Below, piece after piece: positions 24,239-33,164 of a DNA stretch of 64,000 nucleotides. A program made the position numbers and the translations under genes. Origin of the DNA: DASQHL01 sp963843685 (GTDB lineage: Bacteria > Chloroflexota > Dehalococcoidia > DSTF01 > JACRBR01). The number at the start of each line of letters is the position of its first letter. Within the stretch, counting starts at the first letter, position 1. The stretch covers positions 372,001 through 436,000 of the forward strand of contig CAWJLO010000010.1 in NCBI GenBank assembly GCA_963843685.1, in the 5' to 3' direction. Below the pieces are notes generated by a model. The model saw only the letters and a program-made list of their open reading frames with translations. It was not told the origin of the DNA and did not search any database.

Positions 24239-25429
24239 ATGGAACACTTGGTCTACCTCGACAACGCCGCGACGACACCACTCCACCCGTCCGTGCTCGA
24301 CGCGATGCTCCCCTACCTGACGACGTCGTACGGGAACCCTTCGGCGACCTACGGGCTGGCGCGGGCAGCGAACGATGCGATCCAGTCGAGCCGGCGCACG
24401 GTCGCCGAGATCGTCGGATGCCGGCCGACGGAGATCGTGTTCACGGGCGGTGGCACCGAGTCGATCAATACGGCGATCAAGGGCGTAGCGTTCCAGCAGC
24501 GAAAGGCACGCGCCGGCAACCACATCGTTACGTCAACTATCGAGCACCACGCGGTGCTGCACGCCTGCCAGTACCTGGAGCGCTTCGGCTTCGATGTGAC
24601 GTACGTGCCGGTGGACGGGCTCGGCGTGGTGGACCCCGAAGACGTGGCGCGCGCAGTCACGGACCAGACGGTGCTTGTCAGCGTCATGGCGGCGAACAAC
24701 GAGGTCGGGTCGCTGCAGCCGGTCGCAGCGATCGCGGCGGCGCTGCGCGAGCGCGCCGGCCAGTTGAGAAAGCGCATCCCGTTCCACACCGACGCGATCC
24801 AGGCGCCCAACTCGCTCCGGCTCGATGAGCTGACCCGTGAGGTCGACCTGCTGAGCCTGGCGGCGCACAAGTTCCGCGGGCCGAAGGGCATGGGCGTGCT
24901 GTACGTGCGCAGAGGGGTGCCGTTCCTCGCGCAGCAGAACGGCGGCGGGCAGGAGCGGCAGCGCCGAGCGGGCACGGAGGACGTAGCGGGCATCGTCGGC
25001 ACAGCGGCGGCGCTGCGGCTCACGCAGGGATCGCTGGAGGCTGACCGTGGACGGACGCACGAGCTGGCGACGCGCCTGCGTGACGGGATCCTGGCGCGGG
25101 TGCCGCGGAGCGAGCTGAACGGGCACGCCGATGCGCGTCTGGCGAACAACGTTAGCGTCGCCTTCGACGGGGCCGACGCACGCTCGCTGCTCGACGGGCT
25201 GGACGCGGCGGGGATCGCGTGCAGTGCCGGGGCGGCCTGCGGGGCGACCACGCTCGAGCCGTCGCACGTGCTGCTGGCGATGGGGCTGCCGCTGGAGCGG
25301 GCGATCGCGACGCTGCGGTTCACGCTGGGGCACGAGACGACGGACGGTGACATCGCTTACGTGCTGGAGAAGCTGCCCGCGATCGTGGAGGCGTCCCGAG
25401 CGGCACACCTGGTCGCCTCGCCCGGCTGA
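24239..25429 (+). CDS. cysteine desulfurase (NifS/IscS family)
   Basis: 396-aa PLP enzyme that takes sulfur from cysteine for Fe-S clusters or tRNA thiolation. The N-terminus MEHLVYLDNAATTPLHP is typical. The PLP Lys is in SLAAHKFRGPKGMGVLYV near residue 208. The persulfide Cys lies in CSAGAACGATTLEPSHVL near 330, followed by RFTLGHETT. Start ATG 24239 gives the standard N-terminus. No scaffold gene is adjacent. It could pair with the Mrp carrier elsewhere in the window, which is inference. Confidence 0.93.
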   Translation: MEHLVYLDNAATTPLHPSVLDAMLPYLTTSYGNPSATYGLARAANDAIQSSRRTVAEIVGCRPTEIVFTGGGTESINTAIKGVAFQQRKARAGNHIVTSTIEHHAVLHACQYLERFGFDVTYVPVDGLGVVDPEDVARAVTDQTVLVSVMAANNEVGSLQPVAAIAAALRERAGQLRKRIPFHTDAIQAPNSLRLDELTREVDLLSLAAHKFRGPKGMGVLYVRRGVPFLAQQNGGGQERQRRAGTEDVAGIVGTAAALRLTQGSLEADRGRTHELATRLRDGILARVPRSELNGHADARLANNVSVAFDGADARSLLDGLDAAGIACSAGAACGATTLEPSHVLLAMGLPLERAIATLRFTLGHETTDGDIAYVLEKLPAIVEASRAAHLVASPG

Positions 25430-25450
25430 GACAACGCCGGCCGCTTCGCC

Positions 25451-25459
25451 TGTTATGAT
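25451..25459 (+). promoter_or_regulatory. extended -10 promoter before the 276-aa unknown gene
   Basis: TGTTATGAT matches the extended -10 pattern TGnTATAAT. The gene's GTG lies six bases beyond, implying a leaderless or nearly leaderless message. No convincing -35 box. Confidence 0.45.
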
Positions 25460-25465
25460 CCTGCC

Positions 25466-26296
25466 GTGACGGACCGTCGATGGGACTTCGTGGTGCATGA
25501 TGCACGCGCGCGACGGCGGCGCGGGAGCGTCAACTGGCGGAACGGCGTCCCGAAGCGCCTCGCTGCGCCGGTCTCTCCTGACGAGTTCTCGATCGTCGTG
25601 CTCACGGCATTCGCCGAGGTCCGCGGCGTCCCGGCCGCGACGGCGGTCTGCGTCCCCGGCGCGACGAAGATCCGCACCATCGGCGAGCCGGCCGAACCGA
25701 AGCTCCCGGCGCGCATCGAAGATCTTACGCTGGCGCCGCATCGGATGGCGGAGTACGCGGCAGGCCGCATCGTGACGGCGCCACCGGACCTGATTGAGCC
25801 AGAGGACGTGTTTCCAGCGCACAGCGAGCACCCGAGGCTAGACCGGCTGGCGCTCGCGCTGCTACGAGCATCGGACGCCGAGACGGTGGCGCCGTACGTG
25901 GCGATCATACGGCGGGAGCTGGCGCTGCAGCCCGGCACGGACGCGCTGATCGCGCTGGAGGCGAGGCTGTCGCCGGCCGACGCCCGATCGCGACCGCCAG
26001 CGCGGGCCCCGGGTATCCGGCGGCTGTCGAAGGCACTGCGAGCGTTGCGCGACGACCGCGCGCCCGATAGTGCGCTGGACGTGATGGCGGAGGACCTCCA
26101 TTTCCTGCGTCTGTTCGAGGACGGAGACAAGGTGCTCTCGCGGGAGGCGCTGGACCGCGTCCTCACGGATGTGCTCGCGGAGCCCGAAACGAAGCGGCCG
26201 CGCGCTCGGAAAACGGGCGTCGATCCAGGAGCGCCGCCGAACGTCGTCCCGTTTCGTCCGCACGCGGCCGATGCGGACGCGGGGGAGGACGCGTGA
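25466..26296 (+). CDS. hypothetical protein upstream of pth
   Basis: 276-aa soluble protein not recognised. The first 100 residues look like a small beta-rich domain (FSIVVLTAFAEVRGVPAATA). The rest is helical with Arg/Ala-rich stretches (LDRLALALLRASDAETVAPY, IRRLSKALRALRDDRA) and ends in a disordered Pro/Asp-rich tail. The start is GTG 25466 after an extended -10 box. It overlaps the pth start by four bases (GTGA), so it heads a three-gene coupled unit with pth and a small membrane protein. That suggests, without proof, a translation-quality role. Confidence 0.6.
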   Translation: MTDRRWDFVVHDARARRRRGSVNWRNGVPKRLAAPVSPDEFSIVVLTAFAEVRGVPAATAVCVPGATKIRTIGEPAEPKLPARIEDLTLAPHRMAEYAAGRIVTAPPDLIEPEDVFPAHSEHPRLDRLALALLRASDAETVAPYVAIIRRELALQPGTDALIALEARLSPADARSRPPARAPGIRRLSKALRALRDDRAPDSALDVMAEDLHFLRLFEDGDKVLSREALDRVLTDVLAEPETKRPRARKTGVDPGAPPNVVPFRPHAADADAGEDA

Positions 26297-26979
26297 CGTC
26301 GTTCGTGCGACGCATCCTCGGCCGGGACGCGGAACGCCGCGATGAGGGCGAGTACCGGGTACGTCTCGTGTTCGCGCTGGGCAACCCGGGGAGCGAGTAC
26401 GCGGGGAACCGACGCAACGTGGGGTTCTGGGTGGCGAACCGGCTGGCGCGCAAGCACGGGATGGAGTTCTCGACGAAGACCGGGACGTACGCGCTCGCCG
26501 AAGGGGAGATCGGCGGGCAGCGGGTCGCGGTCGCGAAGACGCGCACGTTCAACAACGATAGCGGCACGGCGGTGATGGCGCTGATCCGGAAGCTCAAGCT
26601 CGACGACGCGCGAGAGCTGCTGACCGTGTGCGACCACCTGGACCTGCCGGCCGGGAAGGTGCGCATCCGGCGGAAGGGCGGCGGGGGCGGCCAGAAGGGC
26701 ATGGCGGACATCATCGCAAAGACGCACACGGACGAGTTTCCGCGCGTGCGCATCGGCATCGGACGGCCGATGGTCGGCGGCGAGCCTTCGTGGGAGCCCG
26801 AGCACGTGGCGGCGTGGGTGCTGAGCGACCCCGACCCGGAGGAGCGCGCCGTGCTGGACGCCGCCGTGGAGCGCGCGGTTGCGGCGATTGAGTGCGCGAT
26901 CACGGAGGGCATCGATGCGGCGATGAACCGCATGAATCGAGACGATGGAGCGAACCCGGAGACGGAGGCGGGGAAGTGA
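26293..26979 (+). CDS. pth: peptidyl-tRNA hydrolase homologue lacking the catalytic histidine
   Basis: 228-aa Pth-fold protein. The family frame is clear: VFALGNPGSEYAGN at about 27, KTRTFNNDSG, CDHLDLPAGKVRIRRKGG with the active-site Asp, and FPRVRIGIGRP. Two usually invariant sites differ. The RHNVG motif carrying the catalytic His is RRNVG here (codon CGC), and the GGHNG motif is GGQKG. Pth normally recycles peptidyl-tRNA. This protein may be inactive, use altered chemistry, or have another role. There is also a 20-residue N-terminal extension rich in Arg/Glu. The GTG start overlaps the upstream stop; the stop overlaps the next gene's GTG. Confidence 0.8.
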   Translation: MTSFVRRILGRDAERRDEGEYRVRLVFALGNPGSEYAGNRRNVGFWVANRLARKHGMEFSTKTGTYALAEGEIGGQRVAVAKTRTFNNDSGTAVMALIRKLKLDDARELLTVCDHLDLPAGKVRIRRKGGGGGQKGMADIIAKTHTDEFPRVRIGIGRPMVGGEPSWEPEHVAAWVLSDPDPEERAVLDAAVERAVAAIECAITEGIDAAMNRMNRDDGANPETEAGK

Positions 26980-27173
26980 GCCGTGCGCGCCAGGCTGTGG
27001 CGACGGTGGCCGTGCTCGCGGCGCTGGTCGCGATCTCGGCGCTGTTCAAGCGCGAGACCTGCTCGTGCAGCGGTGGGTTGCCATATTCGGCGATCGCGTT
27101 GTGGTGCAGTATCTTGGCGGCGGGAGCCGTCGGTGCATACGTTGCCTCAGGCATCATGCTGAAGCGCGACTGA
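26976..27173 (+). CDS. small two-helix membrane protein
   Basis: 65-aa protein with two hydrophobic segments (AVATVAVLAALVAISALF and ALWCSILAAGAVGAYVAS) joined by a short CSCSGG turn. The function is unknown. The GTG start forms a GTGA overlap with the pth stop, so it is coupled to it. It ends before the mfd promoter region. Confidence 0.65.
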   Translation: MSRARQAVATVAVLAALVAISALFKRETCSCSGGLPYSAIALWCSILAAGAVGAYVASGIMLKRD

Positions 27174-27212
27174 GAATCGGCGAATTCCCGGCTGCGCGGG
27201 CGATGCGCCCGC

Positions 27213-27221
27213 TGGTACAAT
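27213..27221 (+). promoter_or_regulatory. extended -10 element upstream of mfd
   Basis: TGGTACAAT at 27213-27221 fits TGn-TATAAT with one mismatch. It is followed by a leader of about 60 nt with a strong hairpin. Confidence 0.45.
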
Positions 27222-27232
27222 CCATATGCCAA

Positions 27233-27256
27233 GGGGCTGATCGGGCGATCAGCCCC
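27233..27256 (+). terminator. leader hairpin before mfd
   Basis: A perfect 10-bp stem GGGGCTGATC / GATCAGCCCC with a 4-nt loop sits between the extended -10 element and the mfd start. It could be an attenuator or the terminator of the preceding unit; no T-run follows. Confidence 0.4.
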
Positions 27257-27286
27257 CGATCGTGTTGTCCGCGAGAGCGGAGGCGC

Positions 27287-30200
27287 ATGGATCTTTCGGC
27301 ACTGCTGCCGGTCGTCGACGAGGCGGTGGGACTCGACCGCCTTCGCAGCCGCATGTCCGAGTCCGGGCGGCTTGTGCTTGGCGTCAGCGACGGCGCGAAG
27401 GCGGCGGTGCTCGCGGCGCTGGCGCGCGACGCGGCAAGGCCGATCCTCGTCATCGTGCCGAAGCCGCAACACGCGGACGCGCTCGTCGAGGAGCTGCAGG
27501 CGTGGCTGGGCGCGGACGGCCAGCGGCGCGTGCTCCACTTCCCGGAGCGAGACGCGCTGCCGTACGAGCGGCTGGACCCCGACCCGGACGACGTACGGAT
27601 GCGGCTGCAGTGCCTGATCGCGCTCGCGGCGGGGAGCGACGCGATCGTCATAGCCTGCGCGGCCGCGATCTCACAGCGGACGCTGTCGCCGGACGAACTG
27701 GCGCGGACGACGATCACGGTCGCTCGTGGCGAGGAGTCGCAGCAACGCGAACTCCTGCAGGCACTGGCGACGGGCGGCTACGCCTTCGAGCCGCAGGTGA
27801 CGGAGCCGGGCGAGGCGAGCCGGCGGGGTGGCATCATCGACGTCTGGCCACCGTCCGAGGAGCTGCCGCTGCGGATCGAGCTGTTCGGCGACGACGTTGA
27901 GAGCATCCGCTCGTTCGACCCGGCGTCGCAGCGTTCGTCGGGGATGCGGGAAACGGCGACGATCGGTCCGGCACGCGAGCTGATCCCGGACCACGCGCGC
28001 GCGCAGCAACTCGCCGGCAAGATGCAGATCGGCAGCCTCCGCGGCGAGCAGCGCGATCGCTTCGAGTCGGACCAGCATGCGCTGAAGGAGGGTCGCCAGT
28101 TCGACGGCGACGCGTTCTACACGCCGTTCCTGGCGCCGGCGACGCTGCTGGCGCACCTGCCGGCAGACGCACTCGTCGTCGTCGATGAGCCGGCGGACGT
28201 GGCGGCAGTGCAGAAGGAGCACGACGAGCAGGCGCGCGAGGCGCGGCGCGACCTCGAGCAGCGCGGCGAGCTGCCGCACGGCATGCCGGACCCACACGCC
28301 GGATGGGAAGAGCTCGACGAGGCTATCGAGGCCAGGCGGCCGCGGCTGAACCTGTCGCGCTGGGCCACGGGCGACGCGGAGTCGCCCGAAGCCGGGGCGG
28401 CGATGCGTCTCCCATTCGGGCCGGTCGCGGCGTACGGCGGCCGGCTGCGCACGCTGGCCGACGAACTGAGCCGCATCCTACGCGGTGGCCAGCAGGTGGT
28501 CGTCGTGTCCACGCAGTCGAAGCGGCTTGCGGAGCTGCTGGAGGAGCACGACGTATTCGCTCGCGTAGCGGAGACACTGGCAGCGCCCGAGCTGGGGCAC
28601 GGCGGCCTGACGGTCGTACACGGCTCGCTGCCGCACGGCTGGGCGATCGGCGGCGAAGGCGCGGGACTGACGCTGCTCACAGACTCGGAGGTCTTCGGCT
28701 TCAGCAAGCAGCGACGCCCTCCACCCCGGCGCGGGGCGTCCCGAGAGGCGTTCCTGTCCGACCTGGCGCCGGGCGAGTTCGTCGTGCACGTGGAGCACGG
28801 GATCGCGAAGTTCGCCGGGCTGGTGCACAAGGGCATCGAGGGGCAGGAGCGCGAGTACCTGGAGCTGCAGTACGCGGACGGCGACCGGCTCTTCGTTCCG
28901 ACCGAGCAGGTCGACCGCGTGAGCCGGTACGTCGGGCCGAGCGAGCACCGGCCGACGCTGACGCGGCTGGGCTCGCAGGAGTGGCCGCGGGCGAAGGCGC
29001 GAGTTCGACGCGCCGTGCAGGAGCTGGCGGGCGAGTTGCTGCAGCTCTACGCCAACCGGCAGGTCGCGGCCGGCACCCCCTTCCCGCCCGACACGGGCTG
29101 GCAGGCGGAACTGGAAGCGTCGTTCCCTTATGTCGAGACCGGCGATCAGCAGACGGCCATCCGGGACGTCAAGCGTGACATGGAGGACGCCCGGCCGATG
29201 GACCGCCTGGTGTGTGGCGACGTCGGCTACGGCAAGACGGAGGTCGCGGTGCGCGCGGCGTTCAAGGCCGTGCTGGGCGGCTCGCAGGTGGCGGTGCTCG
29301 TGCCGACGACGGTGCTCGCGCAGCAGCACTACAACACCTTCAGGCAGCGTCTGGCGGGTTTTCCGGTGAAGGTGGAGATGCTCTCGCGTTTCCGGAGCGA
29401 CCGCGACCAGCGCGGTGTGGTAAGCGACGCGGCGGCCGGCAAGGTCGACGTCGTCATCGGGACGCACCGACTGTTGCAGAAGGACGTCTCGTTCAAGAAC
29501 CTGGGGCTGGTGATCATCGACGAGGAGCAGCGCTTCGGCGTGGCGCACAAGGAGCGGCTGAAGAAGATGCGTAGCGAGGTCGACGTCCTGACGCTCACGG
29601 CGACGCCGATCCCGCGCACGCTGAACATGGCGCTCACGGGCATCCGCGACATGTCGACGATCGAGACGCCGCCGGAGGAGCGGCTGCCGATCAAGACGTA
29701 CGTGACGGAGTTCGACGACCACCTGGTGCGGGAGGCGATCACGCGCGAGCTTGAGCGCGGCGGGCAGGTGTACTTCGTGCACAACCGCGTGCACAACATC
29801 GAGCTGGTGGCGCGGCAGCTCCGCGACATCGTGCCGGAAGCGGAGATCCTCATCGGGCACGGGCAGATGCACGAAGACATGCTCGAGAAGGTGATGCTGG
29901 ACTTCACGGACGGCAAGGCCGACGTCCTGGTGTGCACGACGATCATCGAGTCCGGGCTCGACATCCCGAACGTGAACACGATCATCATCAACAACGCCGA
30001 CAAGTTCGGGCTGGCGCAGCTCTACCAGCTGCGGGGCCGCGTCGGGCGCGGGGCGGCGCGCGCGTACGCGTACCTGCTGTACGAGAAGCACCGCGCGCTC
30101 AGCGAGGTTGCGCAGCGACGCCTGCAGACGATCTTCGAGGCGACGGAACTGGGCGCGGGATTCCAGATCGCACTGCGGGATCTGGAGATCCGCGGCGCGG

Positions 30201-30806
30201 GCAACCTCCTGGGCGCCGAGCAGAGCGGTCAGATCGGCGCCGTCGGGTTCGATCTCTACGTGAAGCTGCTTGCGGACGCAGTGGAGGGGCTGAAGGCGCT
30301 GGCGAAGGGCGAACCGCCGCCGCCGTCGACGATTCAGCCGCCGGTCGTGATCGACGTGCCCTTCTCGGCGTTCATCCCGGAGAGTTACATCGGCGACCTC
30401 AATCTCCGGCTGTCGTTGTACCAGCGGATGGCGGCAGCGACCGAACCGGACGCACACATCGACCTGGAGCGCGAGCTGAACGACCGTTTCGGCCCGCCGC
30501 CGGCACCGGTGAAGAACCTGCTATTCGTGGTGCGGCTGCGCGGGCTGGCAAAGCGCGCGGGCATCGCGTCGGTGCAGCGCGAGGACGGCGCTGGGCGGGC
30601 GGCCGATCCTGTCGCTGCGCACGGCGGACAGCCGCGACCTGCGCGCGCAGATCGGGCCGCGGGCGCAGCGCGATCTGGAGAAGAGGGGCGCGGTGACGCT
30701 CGGGCATACGCAGCTCCGCATCGACCTGGACGCAGCGGGGGAGGGCTGGCGGGATGTGCTGCTGGAGGCGCTGGAGGCTGCGGCGGGCGCCACGGTAGCG
30801 GGCTGA
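27287..30806 (+). CDS. mfd: transcription-repair coupling factor Mfd, with a one-base shift near the 3' end
   Basis: SF2 translocase that removes stalled RNA polymerase and recruits UvrA to lesions. The N-terminal UvrB-like region has GGIIDVWPPSEELPLRIELFG. The CarD-like RNAP-interacting domain has PGEFVVHVEHGIAKFAGL. The translocase has Walker A GDVGYGKTEVAVRA, DEEQRFGV and TATPIPRTLNMAL, then QLRGRVGRG. The frame from ATG 27287 (GGAGG upstream) leaves the Mfd family after GIASVQREDGAG. From about 30600 the +1 frame gives the real C-terminus (RPILSLRTADSRDLRAQIG, ending LEAAAGATVAG) and stops at 30804-30806, three bases from the convergent gene. Reading across the shift gives 1,172 aa, a normal length. 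Confidence 0.93.
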
Positions 30807-30809
30807 CAA

Positions 30810-31283
30810 TCAGGATGGAGCTGTCGTGTTCATCTCACCTCCACGTGCCGGCACCGGAGGAGTGACCCGAGACGCCGCGCCAGTGAGGTCGACGCGGAAC
30901 TGCGGCCACGCATCGATCAGGTAGAGCGCAAACGGGATCCACCAGATGAAGTCGTTCGTGACGCAGACGAGGAGCGTCGCCGACGGCCATGAGCCCCGAG
31001 CCACAAGCACGAACACACCGCTCGGGCCGAGGAGCTTGCCCAGCAGCCCTGCGGCGGCGAGCGGCCAGCCCCGCTCCGGCACGCGGGCGACCTCGAAGTA
31101 GACCAATCCGTACAGCCCGACGACCATGCCGAGTGCAGCGAAGACTTCGACGCGCTCGGCCGCCGAGTCGCCGGTGAGCCGATAGAACCAGCGCGGGTAC
31201 ACGGCCGACACGCACCCCCAGGCGAGGTTGTAGGCGCCTGCGGCAACGAAGACGGCTCGATGCAGCCGGCGGCGCGGAATCAT
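30810..31283 (-). CDS. four-helix membrane protein
   Basis: 157-aa polytopic protein of unknown function. Hydrophobic segments are AVFVAAGAYNLAWGCVSAVY, FAALGMVVGLYGLVYFEV, WPLAAAGLLGKLLGPSGVFV and LLVCVTNDFIWWIPFALYL. It ends in a polar tail. ATG 31283 overlaps the stop of the upstream membrane-protein gene by four bases. It is the last gene of the TetR-DUF4166 operon and converges on mfd. Confidence 0.7.
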   Translation of the reverse strand: MIPRRRLHRAVFVAAGAYNLAWGCVSAVYPRWFYRLTGDSAAERVEVFAALGMVVGLYGLVYFEVARVPERGWPLAAAGLLGKLLGPSGVFVLVARGSWPSATLLVCVTNDFIWWIPFALYLIDAWPQFRVDLTGAASRVTPPVPARGGEMNTTAPS

Positions 31284-31828
31284 CGTGGTGCGACCCGCCA
31301 CGGCCAACCGCCGCGTGGCAGCCCCAGCAGCGCGTACAGGTCGCGGACGCCCGAGACGAGGATTCCCCCGGCCATGACAACCAGTAAGGCGAGAAGGGCG
31401 GCGTTGTCGGTTCGGGCTGTCGCAAACACCGTCGGCTCGCTCCACCAGTCGCGCAGCACCGGCACGAGATAGCCGAGCATGGCGCCGTACACGATGCCCA
31501 TGAGCGCATGCGTCACCCGCTCGCCGGGGAAGACGCCCCCGAGGGGCCGCCGCACCCACTCCTCGACGATGAAGTCGCCCATCGTGGCCACGATCTCCGT
31601 CAGCAGAAGCACCGCCAGGACGGCCACAAGCAGCCCATGCCACGCGAACAGCGGCAGCGTCACGAAGATGATCACGTAGACGAAGTCGCGCACGACGTGA
31701 AAGCGGAGCTCTGCCGTCGTCGTGGGGACGCGCGCGGGGAGCCGGCCGCGCCACTCGTGGAAGTAGAGCGTGTCGAACGCGCCCAGCAAGCCCTGCAGCG
31801 CCAGCAGCACGAGCACGATCGTCATCAC
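31280..31828 (-). CDS. polytopic membrane protein
   Basis: 182-aa protein with four to five hydrophobic segments: TIVLVLLALQGLLGAFDTLY, FVYVIIFVTLPLFAWHGLLV, AVLLLTEIVATMGDFIV, ALMGIVYGAMLGYLVPVL and ALLALLVVMAGGILVSG. The FHEWRGRLP stretch and acidic residues inside helices suggest a small enzyme or carrier; no function is assigned. The start is GTG 31828 (or ATG 31825), with GGGAGG upstream. It overlaps the DUF4166 gene. Confidence 0.75.
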   Translation of the reverse strand: MMTIVLVLLALQGLLGAFDTLYFHEWRGRLPARVPTTTAELRFHVVRDFVYVIIFVTLPLFAWHGLLVAVLAVLLLTEIVATMGDFIVEEWVRRPLGGVFPGERVTHALMGIVYGAMLGYLVPVLRDWWSEPTVFATARTDNAALLALLVVMAGGILVSGVRDLYALLGLPRGGWPWRVAPR

Positions 31829-32412
31829 GACACCTCCCGGATGGAACCTTCGTACGCAAGCAAGAGACCGACGAGCGGCAACGCGAGCGTAACAGAGACC
31901 CTGGCGCCGACGTCACCGCCGCACACCCACCCCGACGCGGTGGGCGCAAGCCATCGCGCGATCGGGAATGCCACCGGACCGAGCCGAAGCGCGAAGCCGG
32001 CCTGCGCCATCTGGAGCCCGCCGTTCGAGACTGAAACGCGAAAGCGGAACTCGCATGGACCAAAGCGCTCCGCCAGGAGGCCGTTACCCACACGCCGTTG
32101 CTCACTGCGCAGCGGACGTGCGTTGAACGAGCGGACCCACAGCTCCGTCGCCTCGTACCGCCGAATGACCAGATCGACATGCGTTGCAGCGCTCTCCGGT
32201 GGGAAACGCAGAAGCCGGGCGAGAACTCGCGCCACGGCGTTCGATCCCTGCCGCACCGCGAAAACGCCGCGGGCGCGGGTCTCGCCGCTGCCGCAGTGCA
32301 TGCCACGAACGGCGAAATGGAGGGTCTCGAGCGAACCGCGAGCCACCGAGGCGTAGAGGCTGGACGAGTCGGCGACGGGTACGTGCGCGACCTCCCGTGA
32401 AGACGCAATCAT
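31825..32412 (-). CDS. DUF4166-domain protein
   Basis: 195-aa protein whose second half matches the DUF4166 pattern: ARGVFAVRQGSNAVARVLAR, LLRFPPES, WVRSFNARPLRS, LLAERFGPCEFRFRV, GFALRLGPVAFP, and a final VTLALPLVGLLLAYEG. The domain is of unknown function and is often seen next to NAD-binding or membrane proteins. ATG 32412 overlaps the tetR stop by four bases. It is probably repressed by the TetR protein encoded just upstream. Confidence 0.75.
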   Translation of the reverse strand: MIASSREVAHVPVADSSSLYASVARGSLETLHFAVRGMHCGSGETRARGVFAVRQGSNAVARVLARLLRFPPESAATHVDLVIRRYEATELWVRSFNARPLRSEQRRVGNGLLAERFGPCEFRFRVSVSNGGLQMAQAGFALRLGPVAFPIARWLAPTASGWVCGGDVGARVSVTLALPLVGLLLAYEGSIREVS

Positions 32413-33023
32413 CGTGCACCTCCGAGCGGAGCGAGAAACGGTTCAGCGAGCGACAGCAGGCGTTCGGCGCTGGCGAACAGCGCGTTCGGCCGGCTTCGAT
32501 CGCCCTCCAGGTTCGAGAGCAGCTCCGTCCCGAGGTAGAGCGCGGCCATCGCGTAGGCGACGTCACCCGCCGGAATCATCGCTGCGAACGGCGAGCCGGC
32601 CAGTACATGCTCGATGGTCTCACGAGTGAAGGCGATCCACGGCTCGACCCGGCGCGCCACCTCGTGCCCGAGATCAGGAGACGCAGCGCCGGCCCCGACC
32701 ATCTCGGCGAGCACCTTCACGTGGCCGCTCGCAAAGTCCTCCTGGTAGAGCGACCGAACGACGCCAAGCACGTCAGGGAGCGAATGCGCCGGGTCAAGAC
32801 GCGCTCGATAGCTCGCCATGCGTTCTTCGCTGCTCCTGTCCAGCGCAGTGAGGAGGAGATTTTCGATGTCGCCGAAGTGGTAGAAGATGAGCGCCTGGTT
32901 GAACTTGCCAGCCGCGGCGATGGTTCGCGCGCTCGCGCCTGCGTACCCGTCCGAACGAAGCACGCTCAGTGCGGCATCGACGATTCGGGCCCTCGTGATC
33001 TGGGAACGGCCTGAGATGGCCAT
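32409..33023 (-). CDS. TetR-family transcriptional regulator
   Basis: 204-aa regulator. The N-terminal HTH is ITRARIVDAALSVLRSDGYA, then GASARTIAAAGKFNQALIFYHFGDIENLL. A variable helical C-terminal ligand domain follows. The start MAISGRS at 33023 is favoured over ATG 33035 because GGAGG lies five bases upstream. It heads a four-gene operon of genes that each overlap by four bases (TetR, DUF4166, two membrane proteins). The 18-bp perfect palindrome at 33038-33055 immediately upstream is the likely autoregulatory operator. Confidence 0.9.
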   Translation of the reverse strand: MAISGRSQITRARIVDAALSVLRSDGYAGASARTIAAAGKFNQALIFYHFGDIENLLLTALDRSSEERMASYRARLDPAHSLPDVLGVVRSLYQEDFASGHVKVLAEMVGAGAASPDLGHEVARRVEPWIAFTRETIEHVLAGSPFAAMIPAGDVAYAMAALYLGTELLSNLEGDRSRPNALFASAERLLSLAEPFLAPLGGAR

Positions 33024-33037
33024 CTGGTCCTCCATAT

Positions 33038-33055
33038 TTTGAGCGATCGCTCAAA
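33038..33055. promoter_or_regulatory. 18-bp palindromic operator, TTTGAGCGATCGCTCAAA
   Basis: A perfect inverted repeat 14 bp upstream of the tetR start. Size and symmetry fit a TetR-dimer operator. A weaker GGAC-n5-GTCC repeat follows at about 33065-33077, on the side of the divergent ureohydrolase gene. Confidence 0.7.
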
Positions 33056-33164
33056 TTCAGTATCGGACCGATCGTCCGTGCAGTCAACCCCTGCCCGTCA
33101 ATTCGTTGCGATCAGGTGGGTACCATGAGACGCCGATACCTAGGAGGAGCAGTGAGGCCCCGCC

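Noticed and set aside
28478..30457. 659-codon open frame antisense to mfd
   Set aside because: Arg/Leu/Val-rich translation without domains; mfd on the other strand is unmistakable.
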